A model generated the notes under the pieces. The model was not told the origin of the DNA. It was given only the letters and a program-made list of their open reading frames with translations, and did no database searches. Source: Cystobasidium ongulense (Eukaryota; Basidiomycota; Cystobasidiomycetes; Cystobasidiales; Cystobasidiaceae). From it: 64,000 nt of DNA. The stretch is taken from contig BQUP01000010.1 of the NCBI GenBank assembly GCA_022835595.1, positions 450,236-514,235 on the forward strand. The letters are read 5' to 3'. Position numbers and translations under genes: made by a program. Below, piece by piece: positions 35,850-46,517 of this stretch (its first letter is position 1; every line of letters begins with the position of its first letter).

Positions 35850-37486
35850 CTACCGGAACAGATCTACGAACTTTCTTCTGCGCCTGGATGGCGCAACTCT
35901 ATCCCAGCCTTCTCTTCTGGAAGAATGAAAGGCTTCCTCAAAGTCCCCGAGCAGTACGTCGTACCCGCTTGCAATGCTAGCATAAGCAGTCGTTGAATCG
36001 ACCTTGCTATGTTCGACAGCCGGGTCATCCGGTAACTCGAGGGGCCCGTCGATATCAGCAGGGCAATGAATGGGTACAGGCATGCCATGGGTCATATTTG
36101 TGCCAGCAGGGGCCGAGAAGGGTCCATCAGGATGACGGTTTTGTTCTTCAATTTTCATACCCTCCATACGTTCAAGCTCCTTTTTCTTTTCTTCTTCCTC
36201 TTCTCGTCTCTTTTTTGCTAGATCAATCCGTTTTTGACTCGATGTCTTCTTGCCTTGTTTTTTGGAAATCGTCTTTTCTTTCGCTGATTTACCTCCCTTT
36301 TCTGGACTTTCTCGCAATGTCACCTTGCTAGCTCGTAGATCGGCCTTTTTTAGTAGATTTATACGCTTTCCGGCGGCGTGTTTGCCTTGTTCAATATGGT
36401 CGAAGACTATCTCATGTGCAAGAAAGCCGAGAATATCCAGGAGTTCGTCGGAGATTGGTATGTCGTGCAAGTTTAACTGGGGTCTGTTATGAGAGAAAGA
36501 GGGAACTCTTTCAGCTCAGCTCGCGCTGATTCTGATTCACCTGATGTCAGCACACTCACGTTACGAAATCTCGAAACCGCTTCGAACGGATCTTATGATG
36601 CGTGAAACCAGCCTGTGCACGTGACTCGGAGTATTGAATGTATTCTGACGGTGACATGTTAACGGTGATAGCATCCGTAGCTTGTAGTTTACGTAAATGT
36701 TCTAGAAAACCTGGCGGCAGCTTTCTCCGCAAGATTGCTTCTGGACTGTCTTCGGTGCTCTGTACAGTGGCAAGGCTAGGGAAATCCTCGCTGTATGTCG
36801 AGATAACACTAGTTGCTAGGAATGCTTGCGGAAGTGTCGCTGGTGAAAGATCTGTAGCAGAGGGTGCGCCGTTACTGCCACTTGCAATTGTGGTTGTACC
36901 GCCACCACTGCCACCTCCAAGCCAAGCGTCGTCAAAGTGTTCTCCATCATTCGCTTGATCGTCGTTTTCATTCAGCATATCAAGCTCGCTAGCACCTGAA
37001 GCGCTTTCTTTCGCTTTCTTGCGCGATTCTTCCAGACTAAGGAAAGAAGCGAGCCGATAGAACCGTGGTTCATTGTGCAGGTGTAGAAGGAGTAGGAGCG
37101 CTCCGTAGGGAATCGTATTTGCGACTACGCCAGACGTGGCTGCTGACTTTGAATAACGCCGAAGGACATACTTTAGGCGTATAATCAAGTCCAGCAATGA
37201 GGCGTGAAGGCATGACTCCAGATATGCCAAAGCGGTGTGTGATAGCGAAGGCAGCGACTGGACTTGCAGCTGGCGGTCGCAATCCTGATCAGCCAAGGGC
37301 AAGGCATTTAGACGAGTCACATCTCACCATTTGCTGCAGCTCTTGCTGGAATCTCATCTTGCTTCCATGCGGGCTGCGCCTTTCCAGGCGTGTCAGTGCA
37401 AGATCAAGCTGCGCCAGACCTTGATCAATCGAGTTAGTTGCAGCTTTGTCTCTTTCCGAAATCACAGATTTGTCACAGCAGAGCAT
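35850..37486 (-). CDS. SPT3: SAGA subunit Spt3-like protein
   Basis: Three exons (37486-37328, 37257-36560, 36483-35850) encode about 496 residues. Spt3 is a double histone-fold subunit of SAGA that helps deliver TBP. Matches: FQQELQQM in exon 1, RLASFLSLEESRKKAK after the first fold, then YIQYSESRAQAGF with SKRFRDFV, and DELLDILGFLAHEIVFDHI in the second fold, the same order as Spt3. Between the folds lies a Gly/Ser/acidic insert, and the second fold is followed by about 170 residues with a Lys/Glu-rich helix (KKRREEEEEKKKELERMEG) and a basic C-terminal RRRRKFVDLF; this extension is longer than in yeast Spt3. Divergence in the first fold keeps the call moderate. A start at 37357 (MRFQQELQQM) is an alternative to 37486. 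Confidence 0.7.
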
Positions 37487-37634
37487 ACAGGCAACTAGTC
37501 ATTAGAAAGAGGCACCGCTGCACTTTCCTATCATTTGTGAGTACCCCAGGTCTTGCACTTGGGCTGAAGCTGACAGCCCATCCTGTTCGATTCCCATCAG
37601 ACAGACCGAATCACCAGTCTCTGAACTCGTCAAA

Positions 37635-38261
37635 ATGCCCTACGTAGCTCCTTCAACATCATCAAATCCCCAGCCGAATCCCATAAATCGGTATTCTGCA
37701 CGAGCTTCGTACTTTGGACCATCGGGCTTTCAACCCTCTGCCGGTCTCGAAAGAGCACGTCGACCTTTCAGAACCAAGAATGCTTTGACAGGACTTGGAA
37801 TCATGGGCTTCGCTGCCGCCGTCTATACCTATTCCATCAATGCCGTCAAGCAAGACGACTTTAGCGATATCCCAACCGCTAATCCGGATGCTGGCAAAGA
37901 GGGTGTCAAGACTATTGAAGAAGAAATGGCAGAGAAAGGCGCACGCATGGGTGCTAGAGGCATAGGCGCTCTAGTTGGATACGGAAGCAGCCCACAAGGA
38001 GAGAGCATCAAGGTCTCCAATGCCTCTGTACAGTCAGACTTGCAAAACACAGCGGCTGCTCCCTCTCCTCAGCCAACACCGCTCTCGTCGCCACTGCCGC
38101 CTTCAGCAGCAGCAGCCGTCACATCCGCAAATGCTCTTACATTATCATCCTCAAGGCCAGCAAGCAGCTTTATCATTGGAGCGCCAGACGTGGACCGTTT
38201 CGGGAGATTAGGTGACCGTAGAAACCAGGATGCAGCCATTGATGGAAAGCGAGTGGCGTAG
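37635..38261 (+). CDS. COA3: Cytochrome c oxidase assembly factor Coa3
   Basis: A single-exon gene of 208 residues. Coa3 sits in the inner mitochondrial membrane and, with Cox14, regulates Cox1 synthesis and early assembly of complex IV. The core is residues 40-80: ARRPFRTKNALTGLGIMGFA, then AVYTYSINAVKQDDFSD, one transmembrane helix with the family's YTYSIxAVKQxDFSD signature. Fungal Coa3 is usually 85-130 residues; here about 110 extra C-terminal residues follow, with Ala/Ser/Pro-rich linkers and a short C-terminal GAPDVDRFGRLGDR motif. No intron breaks the frame. It starts about 150 bp from the divergent Spt3-like gene. The family match is clear; the role of the tail is unknown. Confidence 0.87.
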   Translation: MPYVAPSTSSNPQPNPINRYSARASYFGPSGFQPSAGLERARRPFRTKNALTGLGIMGFAAAVYTYSINAVKQDDFSDIPTANPDAGKEGVKTIEEEMAEKGARMGARGIGALVGYGSSPQGESIKVSNASVQSDLQNTAAAPSPQPTPLSSPLPPSAAAAVTSANALTLSSSRPASSFIIGAPDVDRFGRLGDRRNQDAAIDGKRVA

Positions 38262-38491
38262 CTACCGGTCTTAGGATCTTGACGATGGGGAAATAGCAAT
38301 GTCGTCCAACCATGCCTTTTGCGCATTGTAGCATATAATATAGTAGGATTGAGCTTCAGCTAGTTGCATAGACCACACTCTTCTCCATCATGCGTGCCCT
38401 CGATCATCTCTCAGACTGACCATGGCCATCGTAATGCTTCTCTTTCTTGTACAACATATTGTATCTGCTACCTTGAGGATTGAACTCTACG

Positions 38492-39584
38492 ATGGCTTGG
38501 AGGCAGTTCCTGAATCGCAGTATAGAGCAACTCCGCGATGAAACGACTCGGGGTGAGTGCGGAGTCTAATTTCATGTCGCGATGAACGCATTGCTGCCAT
38601 ACCCACAAGCATTATCATCAGCATCTGATCCAATGGCTGACTGTCATGTCGCTCTTCGTGCAATACAGTCATGCGCGCGTCGCCGCTAGATCCCCACGCC
38701 AACGCAAAAGTACTGCCTCTAGTCAGCATCCGCAAGCCTGAGGATATCCGACAATTTGTCACAGGAAGCGATTCAGACATTGGCGGGCACTCGAAAGCTT
38801 TTCTGGACGTGTACCCCCCAGAAAGTTCAGACGCAGGCAAGGGGAGGTTTCATGGAGAGCTCAGCTCGAAGATTGCACCTGGCATGAAGCTTGCTGGCAC
38901 AAGGGTAGACCGATCAGGGTATGCTGGGATGCGTACGAAGGTGGGGCAACAGTTCAACACCTACAGCTGTACGAAGCACTGAGATGTATCCTATGCAGGC
39001 ACGACCGACTATCTTTGGAACCAGGACGTGGGATACATCGAACTTTGTCTTTCTCAAAGTGAGAGTGAAGCCTTCGCAAGATCAAGGGATGCGATTCTTT
39101 GTCAATATACAAACCGATGGTCCAGGTAGGGACGCATAATCAAAAAGCACCTTACAGCTACTTTTAACTGACCATATCAAATACACTCTATAGTCTCCTC
39201 AGATCTCTTCCAGCATCGCTTGTGGCTGGGTGAACCTGGAAAGTGGCAAGATGTTCTTGTACCTTTCCAAGACTTTGCGTTGACGAACGCTGGAACACTG
39301 TCAGAAACACAGATAGAGATGTTCAGAGAGAAGGTAACATCCATTTGTCAACATGTATGCGGAGTTTGAGCTGACATGGAGACTTGCTTCAGGTCCGGAC
39401 TGTGGGAATATCTGTACTTGGACCAGGTGAAGGTCCTTTTGAGCTCGGTGTTGAAAGCTTCGAGTGTGTCAACGTGGAAGACAGGGAAGCGGACTACTTG
39501 CTCCAAGGGCGGAAGAAAGCCCAACAAGCGGATCAGCAGCTTTCGTACCTGCTCGAATCGAAGGAGAAAGAGGGATCGACTTGA
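38492..39584 (+). CDS. CIA30/NDUFAF1 family protein
   Basis: Five exons (38492-38552, 38669-38940, 38999-39125, 39194-39333, 39393-39584) encode 263 residues. The CIA30 fold is a galactose-binding-like beta sandwich; NDUFAF1 assists assembly of respiratory complex I. Matches include the N-terminal MAWRQFLNRSIEQLRDETTR, SDIGGHSKAFLDV, GYAGMRTKARPTIFGTRTWD, DGPVSSDLFQHRLWLG, WQDVLVPFQDFALTNAG, and GISVLGPGEGPFELGVESF. The last exon adds a Lys/Gln-rich helix. No obvious cleavable mitochondrial presequence beyond the amphipathic N-terminus. It follows COA3 on the same strand, so both neighbours serve respiratory assembly, though nothing shows co-regulation. The start is the first ATG giving the conserved WRQ motif. 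Confidence 0.85.
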
Positions 39585-40377
39585 GCAGGATCGGCAGCCA
39601 ACTTCAATGCTTCCGTCTGCGAGATCTGTTGTCTGTAGCCGCACGCATGCGGTGAAGTGTTCAAGCGAAAAGGTGTGTACTATATTGTACGATAGAAGAA
39701 ACACGGACCGACCGAACGACTACTCAGGTATCGAGCGAAATCCATCAGAACAGCGAAGTGGCGTTGTTTGTCCTCGACCTTGATCGAAGCACACACGCGT
39801 TCTACAAGCTTTGTTGGCGGACCTTCCCTTCAGAGCACAGCGCGACGGCGTTAAGTTTCTCGTTAAGCGGTAATGACTTTGGTAGGACCTATCAGAAGTA
39901 TTTGTTACGTGCCCACAAACAAGGACATGTCCATCTCTGTGTCGCTTCTTGATAGCCCAAAAGAAGGGCCCACTTTCGGCACATGACAAGTGTCAAGTAA
40001 CTTAACGACTTCCTCAAGTTTTTTATATCTATATACGGCACTCTCATACGCGGGCTAATCCTCTCAGCGACTTCGCTGCCCCATGCTGTGGCAGTGAGGC
40101 CTGACGCATGCCCGAAGGCGTTCGCACCCCGCCACAACAGAAATAAATAATGAGCAAATTATGAGCAGCCATATTTTGGGTGTGCTCGGAGACGTCTAGG
40201 ACCGAAGTCTGTTTCGAAGCAGGACGAGAAACTCGATGGGACTTCGCTTCGTTACACTGACTGATGATCACTCTCTTCAAACACCGCTGTCTGTTCTCCT
40301 CGTGCTTGTTGTTCCGGAGATTCTAAGAACTATATTACAGCACTAGATTCATATATAAGGAAGGAAGACCGAGAGCC
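39585..40377. other. Intergenic region with proximal TATA box
   Basis: No gene supported. The last 30 bp hold ATATATAAGG at about 40351-40360, only about 18 bp before the esterase start codon. Confidence 0.5.
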
Positions 40378-41912
40378 ATGAGATTTCAAGAATGGTCCTC
40401 GATTCTGGCTACGGCATTAGCAATCTTGGTCTTAGTGCCCGCTTCAGCAGCATTCGTCACGTATCAATCCAATGTCACCACTGCCCGTCGGTTCTTGGTT
40501 AGCCAGGTACAAACGCCACAGTACCCTTACACAGTGCGTCCGAACCGCCCATGTGCAAACAAAAAGCCTGCATGATGGTCTCTGTCATATACTGACGAAA
40601 TTCTCTTTCCAGGTCCACTTACCTGACAGGACGACAAGGAACCTGGCTCCCCTCACCACGCCTCCACCGATGTTGCTGTGCTTGAGTGGGAGCGGTGCTC
40701 GAGGGCCAGGCAATGATTCAGCCATAGTGGGTCGGTAGTACAACAGCCAGCCAGCGCGTATTGAAACCGCTTCCTTCCACACGAATAGCTCTCAGGCTAC
40801 GACGGAGCAAGCCGGAAGATCCGTCAGTATAATGCTGGCGAAAGGACACTGTCTCACCTTCTAGCTGCCGAAGAGTCAGTCAGAGTCACGTGATGATTAC
40901 ATAGACAATCCGTTAATCATCACTTTATCGCGAAGGTTCTTGACCGTAACTCCAGTATGCCCCGTCGATACACCTCAGTCAGAAGCGAATGTGGGTCACC
41001 ACTTTATCGGACCTTAGCTGGCAGCGCTTACGAGTTCTGCCCTTACAGTGGAATGTTTCAGCTCTACCTGGCATACTTGCTGAAGTTGTAGAAACATACC
41101 AAGTTGACCTCAATAGGGTGAGTATCATGTTTCTTTCTATATCCTGCCTCGTTTCCCAATTGCGAGCTAAGTGCTGTCATCGTAGGTCTACTTGTCAACC
41201 TACAGCATGGGTACACGAGCAGCTTGGGATTTCCTCATGCAATACCCGGATATCTTCGCTGGCGCGATTCTTAGTAGTGGGGCGACACATGCCAAAGCAG
41301 ATGCTTTTGCAGATATAGTCGGTATCCCTATTCGGAACTTTGTTGGGGCTGCAGATGAAAATGGACTGGAAGCTGCCACTGCCACGGCTATGGCTCGTTA
41401 CGTGAGCTGCTGAATGTAGGACGATTGTCTTGAGCCTTGAGCTGAAATCTGATGTCTATGCAGAATGCCGCTTATGCGGCTGCCCAAGCCAATGGGACAG
41501 TGTCGTCGTCTAGCGGACGTCTGGATACAATAGTCGTCCCTGGCGCCGACCACTTGACAATGACGGACGGCCCCTGGGACAACACTACAATCGTCGATGG
41601 GTATACGGGTGCATTAGCTTGGCTGATCACACAACAGCGCCCACAACCAGGTGAGCGCGCAGACTCCAGCCCTCGACGACTGACTGACACGGTGGCTGCT
41701 TTCGCTTGCCAGCCCAAATACCTGGATTGGACTTGACAGAGTACGCGACCGCTCAGAACGCTACCTCACCTGGCAGCTTAGGTGCAGCTGCCACCTCTTC
41801 AGCGGCAAACAGCCCCGTCGCAGATACAACTGGAGGAGCATTGAAGTCGACGACAATTCAGGGTCTAGTAGGGCTCGTTCTGAGCATCTTTATTCTTCTT
41901 TGCATCTTTTGA
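40378..41912 (+). CDS. Secreted, GPI-anchored-like serine esterase/peptidase
   Basis: Eight exons (40378-40506, 40613-40730, 40796-40874, 40936-40990, 41049-41117, 41186-41401, 41464-41650, 41713-41912) encode about 350 residues. A signal peptide (SILATALAILVLVPASAAF) opens the protein. The alpha/beta-hydrolase core shows the oxyanion-loop stretch MLLCLSGSGARGPGN, TPVCP, ALPGILAEVVETYQVDLNRV, the nucleophile elbow YLSTYSMGTRAAWDF (Ser in S-M-G), NFVGAADE for the acid, and VVPGADHLTM for the His. The family resembles PHB-depolymerase-like esterases and predicted peptidases. The C-terminus has a Ser/Ala/Thr spacer and a hydrophobic tail (QGLVGLVLSIFILLCIF), as in GPI-anchored cell-wall proteins. 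Two introns use GTCRGT donors, chosen because they keep the frame through conserved motifs. The substrate cannot be told. Confidence 0.75.
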
Positions 41913-42194
41913 AACCGCATCATCATTCGCTCCGCTGGAGCTCTGCATTGTCTTCTTCTTTATGGGCATCATTCGTTATCTTCTTTCCACACTGCATTCA
42001 CTTTTCTGTAATTACTTTTTAGTGGCCGGTAGATATGAGAGCTCAGCGACTAGGTACATAAGGCCAAAGTCTAGAAAAGGTATTCATTCACTTGAGCCCG
42101 TCTCGCACATGATTGCATGTGGCGATTGTTCTGCACGTGAGTTGGCTTCCTCGAGCGGGCCAGCCTCTTTTTGCTTCGTAGCAAATCAGCAGCG

Positions 42195-43019
42195 ATGAGC
42201 TTCAAGACAGCAGCAGTTGTGACGACATGCTGCTTCTTATTGGGTGAGCGGTGCAGTCGTGCTGCCCACAGCAGGCTGCAAGTAGCTAACCTACGCACCG
42301 AGCTTTACAGGCGTCTTGCTTTCGGGACTGGGCAATGCCGACTGGCCACTGCTGTATACGAACAACTGGACAAAGAATGATCTTGACAGGGCAGAGCGTT
42401 ACTACCTCACGCTGTTTGAGGCGCCCGGCGCTATCCCTGCTCTGCTGCACGGCATGGTACGCTTGTCTCCTTCTCTCGAGCCAGGCTTTCCCGCTCTTGA
42501 ATAGCTAACAACCCTGCCGTTCACAGGTCGGCGTCTGCCTGCTCGCTCTCAGTGCCAAGCTTGCAAAGTGGAACGAAACCAACCTTTTCTTTGATGGGTC
42601 GAGTCTTGGTAAGTGCAGCATGGCGAAATGGTTTCAGGTTCGCGAAATTGACATGCAACATCGATATTTCTGCAGCCTTGGTTGTGGCCGCCATGGCTCT
42701 CTATGGCAGTGTGACTGTGCCGAACCTACGTGCACTGGCCCGTCAACCTATAGCAGAACAACAGATGGCGCTGGCTGGGAGAATGCGAGCTTGGCTCAAG
42801 CGGGAAATGGCTACCGGAGCCGACTTGCAAAAACCACCTCCCCTCGACGACACACTCCGATATGAAGTTCTCAGCTTGCTTTGTGCGTCAAACAATATCA
42901 TTATCGCCTTGCTAGTCGGCGTTGTCTTGTTTCAGGGCGCTCAAGTTTACGCACATTGGCAATATGAGCGGGAACTAAAACAGATTGCAGCCGAAGAGGC
43001 GACTCGGAAGCGACAGTGA
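42195..43019 (+). CDS. SHR3: ER packaging chaperone Shr3
   Basis: Four exons (42195-42243, 42311-42456, 42527-42608, 42676-43019) encode 206 residues. Shr3 is an ER membrane chaperone that keeps amino-acid permeases from aggregating and lets them enter COPII vesicles. Four hydrophobic segments are visible: TTCCFLLGVLLSG, ALLHGMVGVCLLALSAKL, LVVAAMALYGSV and NNIIIALLVGVVLFQG. The short first loop GNADWPLLY and the C-terminal charged tail ending YERELKQIAAEEATRKRQ fit the family, as does the length (yeast 210). The start ATG was chosen because it lies just before the first TM. It lies 3' of the esterase on the same strand, about 280 bp away. Confidence 0.87.
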
Positions 43020-43289
43020 TGTTGCGGAATGCTTTACAAAACCAAGCCAGATGTGTAGATAGACTGAAAGATGGCGCATGTGGTATTTCGCAATATGATG
43101 ATAGTGATACAGTTGAAAGCAAGCCTATGATCTAAATATGAATGGGCACTAAAGTGAAACTTCTATACGAAGAACTATCTTCACTGAAGAAATCTACTAC
43201 ATGTAGGCACTGCTGAAGCACCTTTTGGACTTTTGGTTGATACATTTCGTTCTCCTTTTTGGGCGCGCGCGCAGTTGGGGCATGTACCA

Positions 43290-44586
43290 CTAGACACCAG
43301 CGCTGCAGACTTGATCTAGACTGACTGTCTGCGTGTATAGTGGGACATCCGAGTAGCTCCTTGGACGATGATGGTCAATTGGCTGCTGATGGTGATGGTG
43401 TAGCTGCGGTAATTGTTGTGAAAGGTGGTGTACATTGGGATGCAAGTGCGGGGGCTCGTGGAACGGTACAAGCGGCCGACTGTTCCAGTCAATGGGGCCT
43501 TGATACATAGGCGGCGAATTGTTGGAGAAATTGTAGTTTTGCGAAAGCATCGGCGTTGCTGGGTTCGATACACTGGCGTAAGGTGAAAATGTTCCGGTGT
43601 AGGCTGGCTCTTCAGGCGGAATATACAAGCATAGACCTGATGGTTGAGGAGAGTCCATAGGATAACTTAGAGGAGGAGGAGCAGGCTGCACCTTTGGCTC
43701 GCCCGGAAGGAAATCGTAACGCGCATAGTACGCTGGCTCAGCAGCAGGTGCGGTGGTCGGAATATGATAGTCATGATGACCGGCAATGTACGGAAGACTT
43801 TCGTGCGCATAGACCGGATCGTAGATACTGCTCTGTAGCGATGTTGTAGACGAAGAGAGATAGCCAAAGTAATTTTCAGCACTGTCCGATGCGCTTTGAG
43901 CGTCTTCATGCTCCAAGGTATTCTCGGGTTCTGCTTGCACTTGGACAAGAGACTGCACCGGTGGTGTCGGCATCGACGCGGCATATTGCGGTTCTATGTA
44001 TAGGTGCGGTCGTTCCTGAGGACGCTCATAGACCTGGTGATGCGCCGGTTCGGGTGTAGCGGAGCTTTCCGAGGATGAGGAAGTCATCCTGCGAGCCTTG
44101 GCTGCTCGCTTCTTGGATGTCGTCCTCTTCTCGTCGGATTTGGCAGGATTAGCTGAAGCTGATTTCGGTGTCTTCGTTCTATTAGCTTTGGCAATGGCTT
44201 TCTTCTCTCGTGCTGCCTGGTTTTCCTCCCTGCGAATGTGTAGAATCCAGTTAATCTTATGCCACGCTCTACCGTCGAATAACAGCTTACTTTGTGACGG
44301 CATAATATTCACAATCCGTTTTAGCAGCATTACACTTGTTGCAAGGATCAGAGCCATCGCACCGTATTTTGCTGCAGTTCATAGAAGCGATGCTTTAGTC
44401 ATTCTGCCAATCGCGGGGGACTGCGTGTCCTATCATGCAGTAGCCAACTTACCGGTGTCGGCAACGAAGACAAGCTATTGTGATACGACGACGCTGGTCA
44501 TTGGAGGCGTCGCTACTATCAGGACTTTTTCTACGCTTCAGCGAGAAGAAGCCACTGTCTGACGTGTTGTCTTTTCTACCCGGCAT
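43290..44586 (-). CDS. Zn2Cys6 binuclear-cluster transcription factor
   Basis: Three exons (44586-44453, 44371-44291, 44229-43290) encode 384 residues. The fungal-type zinc cluster is split by intron 1 and reads CLRCRHRKIRCDGSDPCNKC then NAAKTDC, all six cysteines present with usual spacing. A Lys/Arg-rich helix follows (KKAIAKANRTKT and TTSKKRAAKARR), likely nuclear localisation or DNA-binding linker. The rest is Pro/Tyr/Ser/His-rich, with a His run (LHHHHQQPIDHH) near the C-terminus, and no fungal-specific regulatory domain. Such short factors act in fungal metabolic or developmental control; the target is unknown. A large upstream gap of 1.9 kb suggests a complex promoter. Confidence 0.85.
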
Positions 44587-46517
44587 TCTGTACGTATGGC
44601 TTTTGTGTATTCGTCTGCACGTGCGAGTGTTCTAAATTGTGGAGAAGCGGATGTATGCGAGGGAATTGGTGGAGTGCGCGAGCCTAGTAAGTAGACCTAG
44701 CAAAGACCTTTATTGACTTCAGAAATCGTATATAAAGCCGAATTGTGATTTCCCACTTGAGTCTCGAAGGGATACAGCCGGCCTTTCCGAGACAACGACG
44801 GTGTCTCACTATCGGTAGAAGCAATCGACTTCCGGCCTCACTCGTTGACCTGCCGAAGTAAGGAGAGTGTGCACAGTAAGGTGAAGCTTTTGCACTGATG
44901 ACTCTTGATGGGCTAGTAGAGCTTGATCTTATAACGTCTGTTTGTTGGTGTATCGGGGATGGTTGAGGGCAACTGCCCTTGTGGTCAACCGCTGAAAGAA
45001 GTGAGGAGGTAGCCTCGCGCGCGTCTACGTCTGCCCTAGCAACTGGCAGATGTATCCATCTTGTGCGCTGAAGGATGGAGCATGGAGTCAGTCCGAATCA
45101 CTGCATGTTCCTATGCAAAGAACAGCGGTGCTATGGATGAATGCAACATACTGTACTGTATTTACTACTGGATATTTAGTATTTGCCCAAATGAAAGGGT
45201 CCCCCTAAATTCCACTGACGAGATATGCACTGGAAGCAATATCCCTCCGTCACCACGGCGCTGACGTACGGTGTTGTTCTTCTTGAAGCGATGCAGCAGA
45301 AGAGCTAAGGAAGAAAGCTGATGAATGGGTTTGCAGCAAAAAGATTGCAACAGCCGTCTGTTCGTGAAACTCTCCTGCCTGTCGAGAGCAGGGAATTAAT
45401 ACGGAGGAATTCCCCCGACAACAAAATCGACAAATGACAAAGGCCTGGGTGTGCGATAATTTACGGACTTTTGCGACTGGGAAGCGAGGGCAACTGACGA
45501 TTAGCCTGGGCCGAAGTGGAGGTGGGCTTTGTGCGGCTTTGCTTCGACCAGCGCCCTTGCAAATCTTTGGTAACGGCGAGCCACCAGAAGGGTCTCGACA
45601 TGTGCTCACGATCAGCGCCGGCAGAAAAGAACAAACCCACCCGCAGCGCGTGTGTAAAATAAAACTCAAGAATTGTTTAGACCGTTCGTTATCGAAACAC
45701 CTGCTTATGGCTATATTTCACATGTCTCACGTGAAATCGATCGAAAGGGAAGCACTTTTGGCGATGCTGCTGTCCGATCAATGGCCGCTGTTCGTTTCGG
45801 GCGTCGGTTGCCGGTCGTGAGCGACACCAGCGTAAGCAGTTTACGCGTGAGCATGTGCAGCTTCGGTAGGCACCGTACAATATTAAATAAGTAAGGTACC
45901 GTAAGTATAACTTATGCACCTATGCATAATTTGGGTGTGACTGAGAAGAGACAGTTACGCATCATCCAAATGATCGTCTGCAGGACCTGGTGTATTTCAG
46001 GGAGGAACCGACTTCGGGTAAGCATTCAGTCATGCATAGCCGGAACACAATGTGCATAGCATTGGACCACTCTGTATACTGGTGGCACACTACTGTGGTG
46101 TGTGTGGCCTCACCGACTGGCTTGGAGCCCTGTTGAAATATTGCGATCTTCGCGATCTTCCAACCAAAGTGTGCAAGTGTACCGTACTGCACGGATTCAA
46201 CGACTTGACTTGCATGGAAGCACACACGAATATGGTCTATAGTCCGCCATCACAAAGGCCTGCTCGGTGTGGTTTACCAGGCTATCTTGTTCAGTTGTTC
46301 GCCATTGTGCTGGTTCGGCCAATAGAGCCGCCAATGCCTCGAAAATATATGGTCGGCTGCGTTCGGCAGGCACGCGATCAATTGTGCTCCGTCCTGAAGA
46401 TGGCGCATTGGCGAGAAAGTCTTCAATACCACTATGCGCGTCGTCTGGGCTGCTGTATGCTGCGTAGGCTGGAAACGTGTCGAACCGGTATCACGAGCTT
46501 TATTCCGAGACGAGCGC
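44587..46517. other. Long intergenic region upstream of Zn2Cys6 gene
   Basis: No gene supported over 1.9 kb. Open frames such as 46052-46528 (+) have no family features. It holds the promoter of the minus-strand Zn2Cys6 gene and the 3' end of NPR3. Confidence 0.45.

Noticed and set aside
44587-46517. Possible gene in the 1.9-kb gap
   Set aside because: Open frames are short, overlap on both strands and carry no motif; I treat it as intergenic.
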